In this document: positions 44,435 to 54,218 of the stretch, in pieces
Layout: each line of letters begins with the position of its first letter
Numbering within the stretch: position 1 is the first letter of the stretch
Source of the DNA: Alistipes sp.
Lineage (GTDB): Bacteria; Bacteroidota; Bacteroidia; Bacteroidales; Rikenellaceae
Direction: 5' to 3'
DNA length: 64,000 nt
NCBI GenBank assembly: GCA_021201825.1
Contig: JAJQED010000041.1
Span: 124,001 to 188,000, forward strand
The notes under the pieces: generated by a model
The model's database searches: none
What the model saw: only the letters and a program-made list of their open reading frames with translations
What the model was told of the DNA's origin: nothing
Program-made: the position numbers and the translations under genes

Positions 44435-45079
44435 ATGACAAGGGATATTATTTTAGCGGATAACCAGGATATCACCCGGATGGGCCTCGAGGCCCTCATC
44501 CCGGGTGCCGTACCGGGTCACGGGCAACTGCACCACTCTACGAACCGCAACCGATTATCGGAATTGCTGGCAGAAAGTGTGGATGCCGTTGTGATCCTGG
44601 ATTATACCTTGTTCGATTTTTACGGGGTGGAGCAGCTTCTCAATATGGCATCCCGTTACGAGCGCTCTTCATGGGTTCTGTTTTCGGAGGAGCTCGGCAG
44701 GTCGTTTCTCCGCAGTGTATCCATCAGGGAGCAGTTCGGCGTGGTAATGAAAAATGACCCGGCCGGAGAAATATCCGCTGCGATCGCATCGGCATACGAC
44801 TACCGGTTATACCGGTGCGAAACAGCCCTGCGGATAATTAATGAGGATAGCTATGCCGGCGAGAACGAGAAACTTACCGCTTCGGAAATATCCATCTTGC
44901 GGGAGATATCGCTCGGCAGGTCTACGAAAGAAATTGCGGCGGGGAGGTGCCTGAGCTTCCATACCGTGAACAGCCACCGTAAGAATATCTTCCGTAAACT
45001 CGGGGTCAACAACGTCCAGGAGGCAATCAGGTACGCCCTGCGTGCCGGGATCATCGATATGGCCGACTATACCATCTGA
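44435..45079 (+). CDS. Orphan LuxR-family response regulator
   Basis: A 214-residue DNA-binding protein. Residues 1 to about 125 form a receiver-like domain: LADNQD is the N-terminal acidic pair region and Asp56 in VVILDYTLF is the likely phosphate acceptor. However, the region near residue 107 reads VVMKNDPA, which keeps the conserved lysine of receivers. Residues about 146-205 are a LuxR/FixJ helix-turn-helix (LTASEISILREISLGRSTKEIA, FHTVNSHRKNIFRKLGV; only the cores are diagnostic). No histidine kinase is nearby. The last 13 bases overlap the convergent AraC gene. Confidence 0.85.
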   Translation: MTRDIILADNQDITRMGLEALIPGAVPGHGQLHHSTNRNRLSELLAESVDAVVILDYTLFDFYGVEQLLNMASRYERSSWVLFSEELGRSFLRSVSIREQFGVVMKNDPAGEISAAIASAYDYRLYRCETALRIINEDSYAGENEKLTASEISILREISLGRSTKEIAAGRCLSFHTVNSHRKNIFRKLGVNNVQEAIRYALRAGIIDMADYTI

Positions 45080-45969
45080 GTGCCCTGCGGCGGGGTACCC
45101 TCCGGATAGAACATCGTTCGGGACTGGTTGCGGAGCCGGCCGGGAGATAACCCGAATTTCTTCTTACAATAGTCGCAAAAATGTTGCACCGAGCAGAAAT
45201 TATACTCTACGCTAAGGTTTTTCAGGGATTTATCGGTCATCCTCAGGTCGGTATATATCCGCTCCGCCTTTTTGTCCATGATCCATTTATAGGGGGCCAT
45301 CCCGAATACTTTCTTGAACTTCTTGGTAAAGCCCGACAAAGACAGGTCGAGCATTCCGGCCAGGTCGTTAAGCGTTTTTGCCGAAGCCCAGTTCTCATAT
45401 ATGAAGTTGGCGAATTTTGCATCCTTGGTCAACAGCGGCAGGAAGAACTGGCTCACCGTTTCCCGGGGATAGTAAGCCCGCAGGATATGGAACATCTCGA
45501 CCACTTTCATCCTCAGGAAATTGTCATTGGAAAGACCGTCGTTTAGGTAATTCAGGGTTGTCGAAACGAAATGCCACAACTTCTCGTTCATCTGAAGCGG
45601 CCTGTACGGGTATTTTTCCCCGAGCCTTTCAGGCATTGCCTCCGGCATGAACAGGTCGTTGTACCGTATATTTTCATCCAAGGTGCATATCAGCAGGTGC
45701 AGGTTTTCGAGCACCTGCAGCCGGTAGCGGCTGCCGATAGGCATCATCATGGCCGTTCCTTTAGCCGTATATATATTCCGGATGTTTCGCGTGTCCATGT
45801 AGGCCGCGCCGTCGATAACGAACACTATCTCACTGACCGCAACGTGGTCTTCGTAAATTTTTCCGCGCGGTATGGAGAGCGTCCTTATTACCTTGTTCTC
45901 TGCGTGGATCTGTTTGTTTATACGGTTCTTAACGGGGCGGAGATCATTTTGCTGGATAATCTCTTTCAT
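45067..45969 (-). CDS. AraC-family transcriptional regulator
   Basis: A 300-residue regulator. The N-terminal half (about 1-150) is a cupin-like sensor (RGKIYEDHVAVSEIVFVIDGAAYMD) that probably binds a small ligand. The C-terminal half carries two helix-turn-helix units: TLNDLAGMLDLSLSGFTKKFKKVFGMAPYKWI and SVEYNFCSVQHFCDYCKKKFGLSPGRLR (only the core of each is quoted). It is convergent with the LuxR-type regulator. A 422-base gap lies upstream, then the SDR gene on the other strand, which could be a target. Confidence 0.88.
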   Translation of the reverse strand: MKEIIQQNDLRPVKNRINKQIHAENKVIRTLSIPRGKIYEDHVAVSEIVFVIDGAAYMDTRNIRNIYTAKGTAMMMPIGSRYRLQVLENLHLLICTLDENIRYNDLFMPEAMPERLGEKYPYRPLQMNEKLWHFVSTTLNYLNDGLSNDNFLRMKVVEMFHILRAYYPRETVSQFFLPLLTKDAKFANFIYENWASAKTLNDLAGMLDLSLSGFTKKFKKVFGMAPYKWIMDKKAERIYTDLRMTDKSLKNLSVEYNFCSVQHFCDYCKKKFGLSPGRLRNQSRTMFYPEGTPPQGTQMV

Positions 45970-46391
45970 CGGTAGGGGTATTTGATATAATATTTATGTA
46001 CGGTCATATCGGCTGCGCGCCGGCACAGCTGTTCAAGAATCGACGTAACCGCCTCCTTACGGGGCTCGGGTAAAAATAAATTCCTACTAAACTAAGACGG
46101 TTCGATCGTTCTCAAACCAGGGGCTAAACTTGTACGGACCCGGGAGGGGCCGCAATATATATTTTCGGTTTAAGTGTACTAATATGCGGCTAAGTTACAA
46201 AGAATGTTTAAAAAAGGCAATCGTGTACCCGAATTTAAAACAAATTTTATTTAACCGTACCGTATTACGTAAACCCATTGCAGTATCGCCCGGGCCCTGA
46301 AAATATTTTACCAGCGGGAAGAACGAGTTCGGTTTTGTTTTTGTTAAAAAAATCACTAATTTAATAATGGTAAGTTAAAAACCCATGCCTT
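45970..46391. other. AT-rich intergenic region upstream of AraC and SDR genes
   Basis: These 422 bases contain no credible gene. Near the SDR start, TTTG at 46333-46336 and TAATTTAA at 46357-46364 are 20 bases apart, a weak promoter match for the SDR. The region is otherwise AT-rich with nothing I can name. Its size and position between divergent genes suit regulation by the AraC-family protein. Confidence 0.4.
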
Positions 46392-47165
46392 ATGGATATG
46401 TTCGATCTTACAGGCCGGACCGCGATCGTGACAGGAGCTTCCAGCGGCCTTGGTGCGGATGCCGCCCGAGCCTATGCCGCCTACGGGGCGGAAGTAGCCT
46501 TGCTGGCCCGCCGGAAAGAAAAACTCGATGCCCTTGCCCAGGAGCTCAAACTGGCCGGGCATATTGCCGTTGCCATCGAATGCGATGTTTCCAACGAGCA
46601 GAGCGTACAAAATGCCGTCGGCCAGGTGATGGAACGGTTCGGTAAGATAGATATCCTTCTCAATAATGCCGGTATCGCCATTGCCGGCAGTGTGGAATAC
46701 ATCTCACCGGAAGATTGGGACCGGACGATGGCTATCAACGTCCGAGGGATCTACCTGATGAGTAGGTATGTCATTCCCCATATGCGGGAACGCAATTACG
46801 GAAAGATCGTCAATATCTCCTCCATCAACGCCACCCTTGCCGACAAAAATCCATCCCTCGCCCGGCATGCTTACAACGCCTCCAAGGCCGCCGTTAAGGG
46901 GATCACGATCGGAATGGCCGCGACGTATGCGGGTGAGAACATTACGGTCAATTCCATAGGCCCGGGCCTTTTTGAGAGCGAAATGACTGAGAACACCCTG
47001 CTGAAACACGACGAGTTTATGAAGATGTACAATTACATTAATCCCTCAGCCCGTCCCGGGGCCAAAGGGGAACTTAACGGTACTATCATTTACCTGTCGA
47101 GCGCCGCTTCCAGGTACGTTAACGGCCAGCATATTATTGTAGACGGGGGATTCGGGATCGTTTGA
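46392..47165 (+). CDS. SDR-family oxidoreductase (gluconate 5-dehydrogenase-like)
   Basis: A 257-residue classical short-chain dehydrogenase. The cofactor motif TGASSGLGADAA is at about residue 14, NNAG is near residue 90, the catalytic serine lies in NISSINA, the Tyr-x3-Lys in AYNASKAAVKG, and PG-LF closes the substrate loop. It resembles gluconate 5-dehydrogenases and 2-deoxy-D-gluconate 3-dehydrogenases of Bacteroidota. The exact substrate cannot be told. A GC-rich terminator follows. The divergent AraC-type regulator upstream may control it. Confidence 0.88.
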   Translation: MDMFDLTGRTAIVTGASSGLGADAARAYAAYGAEVALLARRKEKLDALAQELKLAGHIAVAIECDVSNEQSVQNAVGQVMERFGKIDILLNNAGIAIAGSVEYISPEDWDRTMAINVRGIYLMSRYVIPHMRERNYGKIVNISSINATLADKNPSLARHAYNASKAAVKGITIGMAATYAGENITVNSIGPGLFESEMTENTLLKHDEFMKMYNYINPSARPGAKGELNGTIIYLSSAASRYVNGQHIIVDGGFGIV

Positions 47166-47187
47166 GTTATAGCCATCAAAGGATTTG

Positions 47188-47228
47188 CGGGCGGGGCGGC
47201 CGGGAAAGGCTGCCCCGCCCGTTTTATT
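47188..47228 (+). terminator. Rho-independent terminator after the SDR gene
   Basis: A 14-bp GC-rich stem (47188-47201 with 47208-47221, one G-T pair) with loop GGGAAA is followed by TTTTATTT. Confidence 0.9.
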
Positions 47229-47352
47229 TCATGCCGTGAAAGGTCATTTTTGTCCGGTAAAAGGCCCCGGGGCCGGAGCTGCCGCCGCGCGGCACATAAA
47301 TTGATTGTCGGCTGTGAAATATGACCGAACAATTCAAAAACCTAAATAACCG

Positions 47353-48972
47353 ATGGACAGGAAAGAGATAAAGAATAGGATAGCCGGGAGGGATTATACC
47401 TACGATATCGCGGTGATAGGCGGAGGGGCGACAGGCTTGGGTATTGCCGTCGATGCGGCCTCGCGGGGTTATAGTGTCGTGATGTTCGAACAGTCGGACT
47501 TCACCAAAGCCACCTCCAGCCGAAGCACCAAACTGGTACACGGTGGTGTACGCTATCTGGCCCAGGGAGACGTAGGGCTCGTTATCGAGGCGCTCCGTGA
47601 ACGCGGTATCCTCCGCGAAAATGCCCCGCACCTGGTTAAGGACCAGCGTTTCATTATCGGGGCTTACAAATGGTGGGAAAAACCGTTCTATACCATTGGC
47701 CTGTCGGTTTACGACATACTCGCCGGGAAGAGGGCTTTCGGCCGGTCGCTGCCGATGAGCAAGAAAAAAGTAGTCGATGAGATACCCCGTATAAACCGAA
47801 AGAATCTCCGGGGCGGCATCGTTTACCACGACGGCCAGTTCGACGATTCCAGGCTCGCGGTCAACCTTATGCAAACGGCGGTGGAGCAGGGGGCCGACGT
47901 GCTCAATTACGTTAAGGTTACATCTTTGACTAAAGACGCCTCCGGTAAGGTGAACGGGCTAACGGCAACGGACCACCTCGACGGACAGAAATTTAATATA
48001 AAAGCCAAAAGCGTTATTAATGCCACCGGCATCTTCGTGGACGAGATCCTGCGGATGGACGACCCGAAAGCACCGGATATCGTACGCCCGAGCCAGGGGG
48101 TTCACCTTATAGTAGACAAATCTTTCCTCGGTGGCGACAGCGCTATAATGATACCCAAGACGAGCGACGGCCGTGTGCTGTTCGTAGTGCCGTGGCACGA
48201 TAAGGTTATCCTCGGAACGACCGATACCCCGCTCGAGGAGTTCGTGCTGGAACCCCGGGCGCTTCCCGAAGAGGTGGAGTTCATTCTCAAAACCGCCGGG
48301 GAATATCTCGACCGCAGGCCCACACGCGAAGACGTACTTTGCGTTTATGCCGGCTTGCGGCCGCTTGCGGCGCCTAAACCCGGAACCGATGCCTCCAAAA
48401 CCAAGGAACTGTCCCGCAGCCATAAGGTTATCGTGTCCGACAGCGGGCTGGTTACCATTACGGGCGGCAAGTGGACCACATACCGGGACATGGCCGAAGA
48501 TACGATAGACAAAGCCATCGCCGCTACCGGCATGGAAAAGAAAAAATGCGTTACCCGCAAACTGCATATCCACGGTTACCGCAAAAATGTGGACCGCTCG
48601 CATTTCCGCTATGTCTACGGTTCGGATGCCGACAAGATAGCCAAACTCGAGAGCGAAAACCCCGCCCTTGCCCGTAAACTCCATCCCCGCCTGGACAACA
48701 CTGCCTCTGAGGTGGTTTGGGCTGTAAGGAACGAAATGGCCGAAACGGTGGAGGATGTGCTGGCACGCCGTTTCCGGGCGCTATTCCTGGATGCCCGTGC
48801 GGCAATTGATATGGCTCCGGAAGTTGCCCGTATAATGGCACAGGAGACCGGTAAGGATGAGAATTGGGAAAAACAACAGGTGGAGGATTTCAACGAACTG
48901 GCTTCCGGTTACCTGCTGGTCGATTATGCTCCGAAAGCAAAAACAGAACGAAGCGAAACCGTGTACGCTTAA
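47353..48972 (+). CDS. glpD: Glycerol-3-phosphate dehydrogenase (FAD-dependent)
   Basis: A 539-residue membrane-associated flavoprotein that oxidises glycerol 3-phosphate to dihydroxyacetone phosphate and passes electrons to quinone. The FAD motif VIGGGATGLGIAVDAASRG starts at about residue 22, the FAD-family ATSSRSTKLVHGGVRYL segment follows, and the C-terminal domain extends to about residue 525. It is the first gene of glpD-glpK-glpF and the largest glycerol catabolic gene here. Its electron acceptor could be the menaquinol pool that feeds cydAB. Confidence 0.96.
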   Translation: MDRKEIKNRIAGRDYTYDIAVIGGGATGLGIAVDAASRGYSVVMFEQSDFTKATSSRSTKLVHGGVRYLAQGDVGLVIEALRERGILRENAPHLVKDQRFIIGAYKWWEKPFYTIGLSVYDILAGKRAFGRSLPMSKKKVVDEIPRINRKNLRGGIVYHDGQFDDSRLAVNLMQTAVEQGADVLNYVKVTSLTKDASGKVNGLTATDHLDGQKFNIKAKSVINATGIFVDEILRMDDPKAPDIVRPSQGVHLIVDKSFLGGDSAIMIPKTSDGRVLFVVPWHDKVILGTTDTPLEEFVLEPRALPEEVEFILKTAGEYLDRRPTREDVLCVYAGLRPLAAPKPGTDASKTKELSRSHKVIVSDSGLVTITGGKWTTYRDMAEDTIDKAIAATGMEKKKCVTRKLHIHGYRKNVDRSHFRYVYGSDADKIAKLESENPALARKLHPRLDNTASEVVWAVRNEMAETVEDVLARRFRALFLDARAAIDMAPEVARIMAQETGKDENWEKQQVEDFNELASGYLLVDYAPKAKTERSETVYA

Positions 48973-49011
48973 AATCGTTAACTTGAGAACTAAATTTCAA
49001 ACCTTGATATT

Positions 49012-50499
49012 ATGGATAAATACATTCTCGCGCTCGATGCCGGAACGACCAGCAACCGGGCGATAGTTTTCGACCACTACGGCTCCATCAGGTCGGTGGC
49101 CCAGAGGGAGTTCCCGCAGATTTTCCCCGAAAGCGGCTGGGTGGAACACGACCCCAACGAGATTTGGTCGACCATGGCTTCGGTCGTGGCGGAGGCCATT
49201 TCCAAGATCGGCATCAACGGTACCAATATCGACTCGATCGGTATCACCAACCAGCGTGAGACCGTCATTGTCTGGGACCGCAAAACCGGAGAACCGGTCT
49301 ATAACGCCATCGTATGGCAGGACAGGCGTACGGCCGACTATTGCAATAAACTCAAAGAGAGCGACGCCTATACGATGATAAAGGATAAAACAGGCCTTAT
49401 AATCGACGCCTATTTCAGCGCGACAAAAGTCAAATGGATTCTCGACAATCTCGAAGGAGCACGGGAAAGAGCCGAAAAAGGTGAACTGGCATTCGGCACT
49501 GTGGATTCATGGCTGATATGGAAACTGACGATGGGAGAGGTACACGTTACCGACGTGACCAACGCCTCCCGTACCATGATGTTCAACATCCATACCCTGC
49601 AATGGGACGACGAGCTGCTTAAACTGTTCACCATACCCAAAAGCATGCTGCCGAGGGTGGCCTCGTCCAGCGAGATTTACGGCCATACCAAGACCACTAT
49701 TTTCGCCTCCAAAATCCCGATCGCCGGCATCGGCGGCGACCAGCAGGCCGCACTTTTCGGTCAGATGTGTATCGAACCCGGAATGATAAAGAATACCTAC
49801 GGTACGGGATGTTTCATCCTCATGAATACCGGCGAGACACCGGTTGTGTCCAAGAATAACATGCTAACGACCATTGCCCTGCAGATAAACGGCAAAACCA
49901 CGTATGCACTCGAAGGGAGCATCTTCGTAGGCGGTGCCATTGTGCAGTGGCTGCGTGACGGCCTGGGTATCATCAAATCGTCCTCCGAGATCGAATCCCT
50001 GGCTGAAGAGGTCAAAGACAACGGGGACGTTTACCTCGTACCTGCCCTGACCGGTATGGGTGCCCCTTACTGGGATCAGTACGCCCGCGGTATAATAATA
50101 GGTATATCGCGCGGGACGACCGCAGCCCATATCGCCCGTGCAGGATTGGAAAGTATCGCCCTGCAAAGCATGGACGTTATTAACTCGATGATAATCGATG
50201 CCGGGATCGGCATCAAGGAACTCCGTGTGGACGGAGGGGCGTCGGCCAACGACCTTTTGATGCAATTCCAGGCCGATGTGCTGGATACAGCCGTACTTCG
50301 TCCTAAAGTTATCGAGACTACCGCCCTGGGAGCGGCATACCTCGCCGGCCTTGCTACGGGCTACTGGAAAGATATCGAAGAGATCAGCAGCCAATGGCAG
50401 GTGGACCGCAAGTTCGTTCCCGATCCCCATGCCGACATGCAGTCCATTAAACGCAAATGGGCGATAGCCGTGAGCCGTGCCCAGGGCTGGATAAGGTAA
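49012..50499 (+). CDS. glpK: Glycerol kinase
   Basis: A 495-residue ATP-dependent FGGY kinase that makes glycerol 3-phosphate from glycerol. The N-terminal phosphate-binding loop is [16 protein letters not shown], the glycerol-binding [15 protein letters not shown] and [10 protein letters not shown]-like [11 protein letters not shown] regions follow, and the C-terminal [17 protein letters not shown] is the ATP-site FGGY motif. It lies 39 bases after glpD on the same strand. The full length is typical. Confidence 0.97.
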   Translation: MDKYILALDAGTTSNRAIVFDHYGSIRSVAQREFPQIFPESGWVEHDPNEIWSTMASVVAEAISKIGINGTNIDSIGITNQRETVIVWDRKTGEPVYNAIVWQDRRTADYCNKLKESDAYTMIKDKTGLIIDAYFSATKVKWILDNLEGARERAEKGELAFGTVDSWLIWKLTMGEVHVTDVTNASRTMMFNIHTLQWDDELLKLFTIPKSMLPRVASSSEIYGHTKTTIFASKIPIAGIGGDQQAALFGQMCIEPGMIKNTYGTGCFILMNTGETPVVSKNNMLTTIALQINGKTTYALEGSIFVGGAIVQWLRDGLGIIKSSSEIESLAEEVKDNGDVYLVPALTGMGAPYWDQYARGIIIGISRGTTAAHIARAGLESIALQSMDVINSMIIDAGIGIKELRVDGGASANDLLMQFQADVLDTAVLRPKVIETTALGAAYLAGLATGYWKDIEEISSQWQVDRKFVPDPHADMQSIKRKWAIAVSRAQGWIR

Positions 50500-50538
50500 A
50501 TCCGTGCGCAAACCTCTAAAACCTAAAATACTACTAAA

Positions 50539-51243
50539 ATGAATGCAAGTATTCTGTTCGAATTCATAGGCACCGCGATCCTGATCCTGCTCGGGGACGG
50601 GGTGGTGGCTAACGTCGTCCTCAAAGGGACCAAGGGCCAGAACTCCGGATGGGTCGTAATTTCGTTCGCATGGGGCCTTGCGGTTTTCGTGGCCGCCTTT
50701 ATTTCCGGCCCTTATTCCGGAGCACACCTGAACCCGGCCGTAACACTCGGCCTATGGGCAGCGGGACAGTTCTCGGGAAGTATCCTCGGGTACATAATAG
50801 CTCAGTTACTTGGGGCTATACTCGGTGCCGTATTGGTTTATGTCTTCTATAAACCGCATTTCGACGTTGAAGAGATCCCGGACAATAAGCTCGGCGTATT
50901 CTGTACCATTCCGGCCATCCGCAAACTCGGCTGGAACTTTGTCAGCGAGCTTATCGGTACTTTTATGCTGGTTTTCGGTATCCTCTATGCAGCCGGTGCC
51001 GAAATTATGGGGCCGCTTCCCGTCGGACTGCTGATCGTGGCCATCGGTATGTCCCTGGGTGGTACCACCGGCTATGCCATTAATCCCGCCCGTGACCTCG
51101 GGCCGCGTATCGCCCATGCGATACTTCCTATCAAAGGAAAACGCGACAGTGACTGGGGCTATTCCTGGGTTCCCATCCTCGGTCCGATCACCGGCGGTAT
51201 CCTCGCCGCGTTGCTCTACAACGTACTGCCTGCGGCAGCTTAG
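50539..51243 (+). CDS. glpF: Glycerol facilitator (aquaglyceroporin)
   Basis: A 234-residue inner-membrane MIP channel with six helices. The two NPA loops are HLNPAVTLG and the second AINPARDLGPR. The aspartate directly after the second NPAR is the GlpF signature that favours glycerol over water. It begins 39 bases after glpK and completes the import-phosphorylate-oxidise pathway glpF-glpK-glpD. A hairpin without T tract lies between this gene and the next. Confidence 0.95.
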   Translation: MNASILFEFIGTAILILLGDGVVANVVLKGTKGQNSGWVVISFAWGLAVFVAAFISGPYSGAHLNPAVTLGLWAAGQFSGSILGYIIAQLLGAILGAVLVYVFYKPHFDVEEIPDNKLGVFCTIPAIRKLGWNFVSELIGTFMLVFGILYAAGAEIMGPLPVGLLIVAIGMSLGGTTGYAINPARDLGPRIAHAILPIKGKRDSDWGYSWVPILGPITGGILAALLYNVLPAAA

Positions 51244-51272
51244 CTCTTAAACTCCGATCCGTTTTATACTAA

Positions 51273-51304
51273 CCCCCGGCCGGGCCTCTCAGCCCGGCTT
51301 GGGG
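51273..51304 (+). other. Intercistronic hairpin between glpF and the OMP gene
   Basis: A GC-rich stem (51273-51285 with 51292-51304, one mismatch and one G-T pair) with a 6-base loop. No T tract follows, so it may attenuate or stabilise rather than end the transcript. Confidence 0.6.
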
Positions 51305-51348
51305 ATCATGTGTCCGGTATCGACCGGAATAACCCCAATCCAACCGAA

Positions 51349-52128
51349 ATGAAAAAATTGATCTTTTGCGTGGCATTAGCCGTGGCAGTCCCGGCCCTTT
51401 ACGGCCAGACCAACGAACCGAACATCCAGTCTCCCGGTGATTTTACACCCGTTTACCATCCTTTTTCGATCGATGTAACGCTTAAAAGCTCTCACCTTTG
51501 GCGCGGACTCGAGGTGACCGGCGACGCCCTTGCCGCGATGCAGCTGGCCTATACCGACCGCTCCGGCCAGTTCAGCGTCGGTATCTGGACAGGTGCCGCT
51601 TTCAGCGGAGATTTCAAGGAATTCGACTACTTTATGTCCTATACGATAAAAGGGTTCCAGATCGCTTTGTGGGATATATACAATTTCTCACCTGGTGCCA
51701 AATACAATATCTCCGACGCATTCAATTACCGGGCGCATCATACGGGCCATTTTATAGACCTGCAGGTAAATTATACACTACAAGGTAACTTCCCGCTGCA
51801 GGTAGGGTGGGCCACTATTGTCGCCGGCCGTGACCGGGGATTCGACAACCACCGGAACCTTTATTCGACATACGTATGGGCCGACGCTCCTGTATGGCGG
51901 GACGGTTTTGTCGATATCAATGTGGGTATAGCCGGTGCCTTTGCCCTCGATAAGGAACCGGGAACCAAAGCCAACTTTTATGGCAAAAGGGGAGGCATTG
52001 TGAATGTGAACCTCACGGCCAGTAAAAAAGTACGTCTCGGCCGGTACGTCCTGCCGGTGTCCCTGACCCCGATGTGGAACCCCACCAACAATAATGTAAA
52101 CATGATGCTTGCCGTGCAGGTTTTTTAA
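51349..52128 (+). CDS. Predicted outer-membrane beta-barrel protein of the glp locus
   Basis: A 259-residue exported protein. The ATG at 51349 is preferred over one at 51310, because MKKLIFCVALAVAVPALYGQ (only its ends are cited) is a clear signal peptide. The mature part is made of alternating aromatic and polar beta-strand segments (YHPFSIDVTLKSSHLWRG, FSVGIWTGAAFSGDF, FIDLQVNYTL) and ends in MLAVQVF with a terminal Phe, all features of outer-membrane barrels. No family is recognised with certainty. It follows glpF by 105 bases, so it may be an outer-membrane route for glycerol or its phosphate esters. That role is an inference. Confidence 0.7.
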   Translation: MKKLIFCVALAVAVPALYGQTNEPNIQSPGDFTPVYHPFSIDVTLKSSHLWRGLEVTGDALAAMQLAYTDRSGQFSVGIWTGAAFSGDFKEFDYFMSYTIKGFQIALWDIYNFSPGAKYNISDAFNYRAHHTGHFIDLQVNYTLQGNFPLQVGWATIVAGRDRGFDNHRNLYSTYVWADAPVWRDGFVDINVGIAGAFALDKEPGTKANFYGKRGGIVNVNLTASKKVRLGRYVLPVSLTPMWNPTNNNVNMMLAVQVF

Positions 52129-52153
52129 TTAACAGCATTTCATATTCAACCCG

Positions 52154-52190
52154 GCATGGCGGACTAAATTTAAGGTCCGCCATGCTTTTA
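52154..52190 (+). terminator. Terminator after the glp operon
   Basis: An 11-bp perfect stem (52154-52164 with 52175-52185) with a 10-base loop is followed by TTTTA. Confidence 0.85.
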
Positions 52191-52259
52191 TGGGCCGGAC
52201 AGCCCGGCATGGCATTTTACGGGAATTGTTATCTTTACGCATATATAAAATAACGCAAT

Positions 52260-52922
52260 ATGATCTTTAATACAGGTAAGCTGGAATTATATTACGAAAA
52301 AACAGGCGAGGGCTGCCCGCTGGTTATGCTGCATGGTAACGGGGAGGACGGGACTATTTTCGGACCGCTAGCCCGAAAGTTATCCCGGCATTTCACGGTA
52401 TATCTGATCGACAGCCGTAACCACGGCCGAAGCGGCAGGATGGATGATGTCTCGTACGACGCAATGGCCGAGGACCTTGTGGATTTCGTTAACGGCCTTG
52501 GCTTGTGCCGGCCGCATATCGTCGGTTTCAGCGACGGGGCAATTACGGCAATAATGGCGAGCCTTACCGGCCGTGTTAGGTTCGGTAAAATGGCATTGCT
52601 CGGACCGAATCTGTCCCCGAAAGACTTCCGACCCGAATTCCTTACTGAAATGGAAAATATATATGCTAACACCGGCGACCCGTTGGTAAACCTTATGCTC
52701 ACCGAGCCGGATATCGATCCCATGAGTTTACATAGTCTGACCGAACCGGTTTTAGTGATCGGAGCTGAAAACGATATGTACCCGCTCCTTACTTTCACAA
52801 CCATAACCGACGGGCTCCCCAATGCCCGCTTAAGAATTATCTACGGGCATGACCATGGCAGTTATATCGTCGGGAGCGACCTGTTGTACGGACCGTTGAA
52901 AGACTTTTTTTGTGTGGGTTGA
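52260..52922 (+). CDS. Alpha/beta-fold hydrolase
   Basis: A 220-residue cytosolic hydrolase. The oxyanion segment is VMLHGNGEDG near residue 23, YLIDSRNHGRSG follows, the nucleophile elbow is GFSDGA with Ser91, the acid lies in VIGAENDMYPL and the histidine in YGHDHGSYI. It resembles small esterases and lactonases, but nothing fixes the substrate. A TATCTTTA element lies at 52230-52237. The symporter gene begins 30 bases downstream and may be co-transcribed. Confidence 0.85.
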   Translation: MIFNTGKLELYYEKTGEGCPLVMLHGNGEDGTIFGPLARKLSRHFTVYLIDSRNHGRSGRMDDVSYDAMAEDLVDFVNGLGLCRPHIVGFSDGAITAIMASLTGRVRFGKMALLGPNLSPKDFRPEFLTEMENIYANTGDPLVNLMLTEPDIDPMSLHSLTEPVLVIGAENDMYPLLTFTTITDGLPNARLRIIYGHDHGSYIVGSDLLYGPLKDFFCVG

Positions 52923-52952
52923 GCGACCCGGGGATAACTTAAACTTTGGGTT

Positions 52953-54218
52953 ATGCAGTCGAAAAAACGTAGATCGTTTCCTTTATATCTGCAGATATTG
53001 GCCGGAATGGCGGCCGGTATCCTTATCGGCTATGTTGGATTGCTGACGGGACAAAAGACCCTTGTCGAGAATTGGATCTACCCATGGGGCAGGATATTTA
53101 TACGGCTCTTACAACTGATAGCCATCCCGCTGGTTTTCGTTTCGCTCGTTAAAGGAATTACGGGTCTCAACGATGTGGCGAAATTCTCAAGAATGGGTCT
53201 GAAAACGATCGCCATTTATTTGCTGACAACCGTCTTTGCCGTAACAGTAGGTATCTCGATGGGCATGCTTGTGAAGCCGGGGAAGCTGGTGGACCGTTCG
53301 AAATTAGACCTTGACGGAACGGGCTATCATGAGGTGGTCGAAGATAAACTAAATGCCGCAGGACAGATGCAGCAGAGGGGGCCGTTGGCATTTCTGGAGG
53401 ATATCGTGCCGGAGAATATTATCGGAGCGGCGGCGAGCAATGCCAATATGCTCAAAGTGATTTTCTTCGCTGTATTCTTTGCCGTGGCGGCCCTATCGGT
53501 AGCTCCTGCAAAGGTAAAGCCCGTTGCGGCCTTTTTCGACGGGGTGAACGATATCATCCTGAAGATGGTCGATTACATTATCCTGATAGCGCCCTATGGG
53601 GTAGCAGCCCTTATGGCCGGTATCGTAACCGGGTTCGACGGTGAGACTACTATATTTTCGGCCTTGGCGGTCTATTGCGTGACCGTAATTATTGCACTCC
53701 TGATCCTGATCTTCGTGTTCTATCCCCTGCTGGTGAAACTGTTTACCGATATCGATGTAAAACGGTTCATTACCAAAATGTATCCCGTGCAGTTGTTTGC
53801 CTTTACGACCAGCAGCAGTGCGGCCACGCTTCCGGTAAATCTCGAAACGGTGGAACGGGAACTGGGTATCCATGAAGAAACGGCTTCGTTCGTTTTGCCC
53901 GTCGGTACCACGATCAATATGGACGGTACGAGTTGTTATCAGGCCATAGCGGTACTTTTTATCGCACAGGTTCTCGGCATCGACCTTTCTTTAGGGCAGA
54001 TCCTTATCGTTCTTAGTATGACCGTGCTTTCCTCGATCGGCACCCCGGCCATCCCCGGCGGAAGCTACGTGATACTGACAATGGTCCTAACGTCGGTAGG
54101 AATTCCTCCCGAGGGACTCGCACTAATACTTGCCGTCGACCGCCCGCTCGACATGCTCCGCACCGCCGTCAACGTAACCGGCGACGCCGCAGTCGCCGGA
54201 ATGGTGGATAAACATTAA
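52953..54218 (+). CDS. Dicarboxylate/amino acid:cation symporter (DAACS family)
   Basis: A 421-residue inner-membrane symporter for glutamate, aspartate or C4-dicarboxylates, using sodium or protons. The family motifs in the C-terminal half are clear: FTTSSSAATLPVNLE (serine-rich loop), VGTTINMDGTSCYQA and IGTPAIPGGSYVILTMVL, with the ligand-binding aspartate-asparagine region near VDRPLDMLRTAVNVTGDAA. The last codons and the stop lie inside the left arm of a 32-bp inverted repeat that closes the gene. Confidence 0.94.
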   Translation: MQSKKRRSFPLYLQILAGMAAGILIGYVGLLTGQKTLVENWIYPWGRIFIRLLQLIAIPLVFVSLVKGITGLNDVAKFSRMGLKTIAIYLLTTVFAVTVGISMGMLVKPGKLVDRSKLDLDGTGYHEVVEDKLNAAGQMQQRGPLAFLEDIVPENIIGAAASNANMLKVIFFAVFFAVAALSVAPAKVKPVAAFFDGVNDIILKMVDYIILIAPYGVAALMAGIVTGFDGETTIFSALAVYCVTVIIALLILIFVFYPLLVKLFTDIDVKRFITKMYPVQLFAFTTSSSAATLPVNLETVERELGIHEETASFVLPVGTTINMDGTSCYQAIAVLFIAQVLGIDLSLGQILIVLSMTVLSSIGTPAIPGGSYVILTMVLTSVGIPPEGLALILAVDRPLDMLRTAVNVTGDAAVAGMVDKH

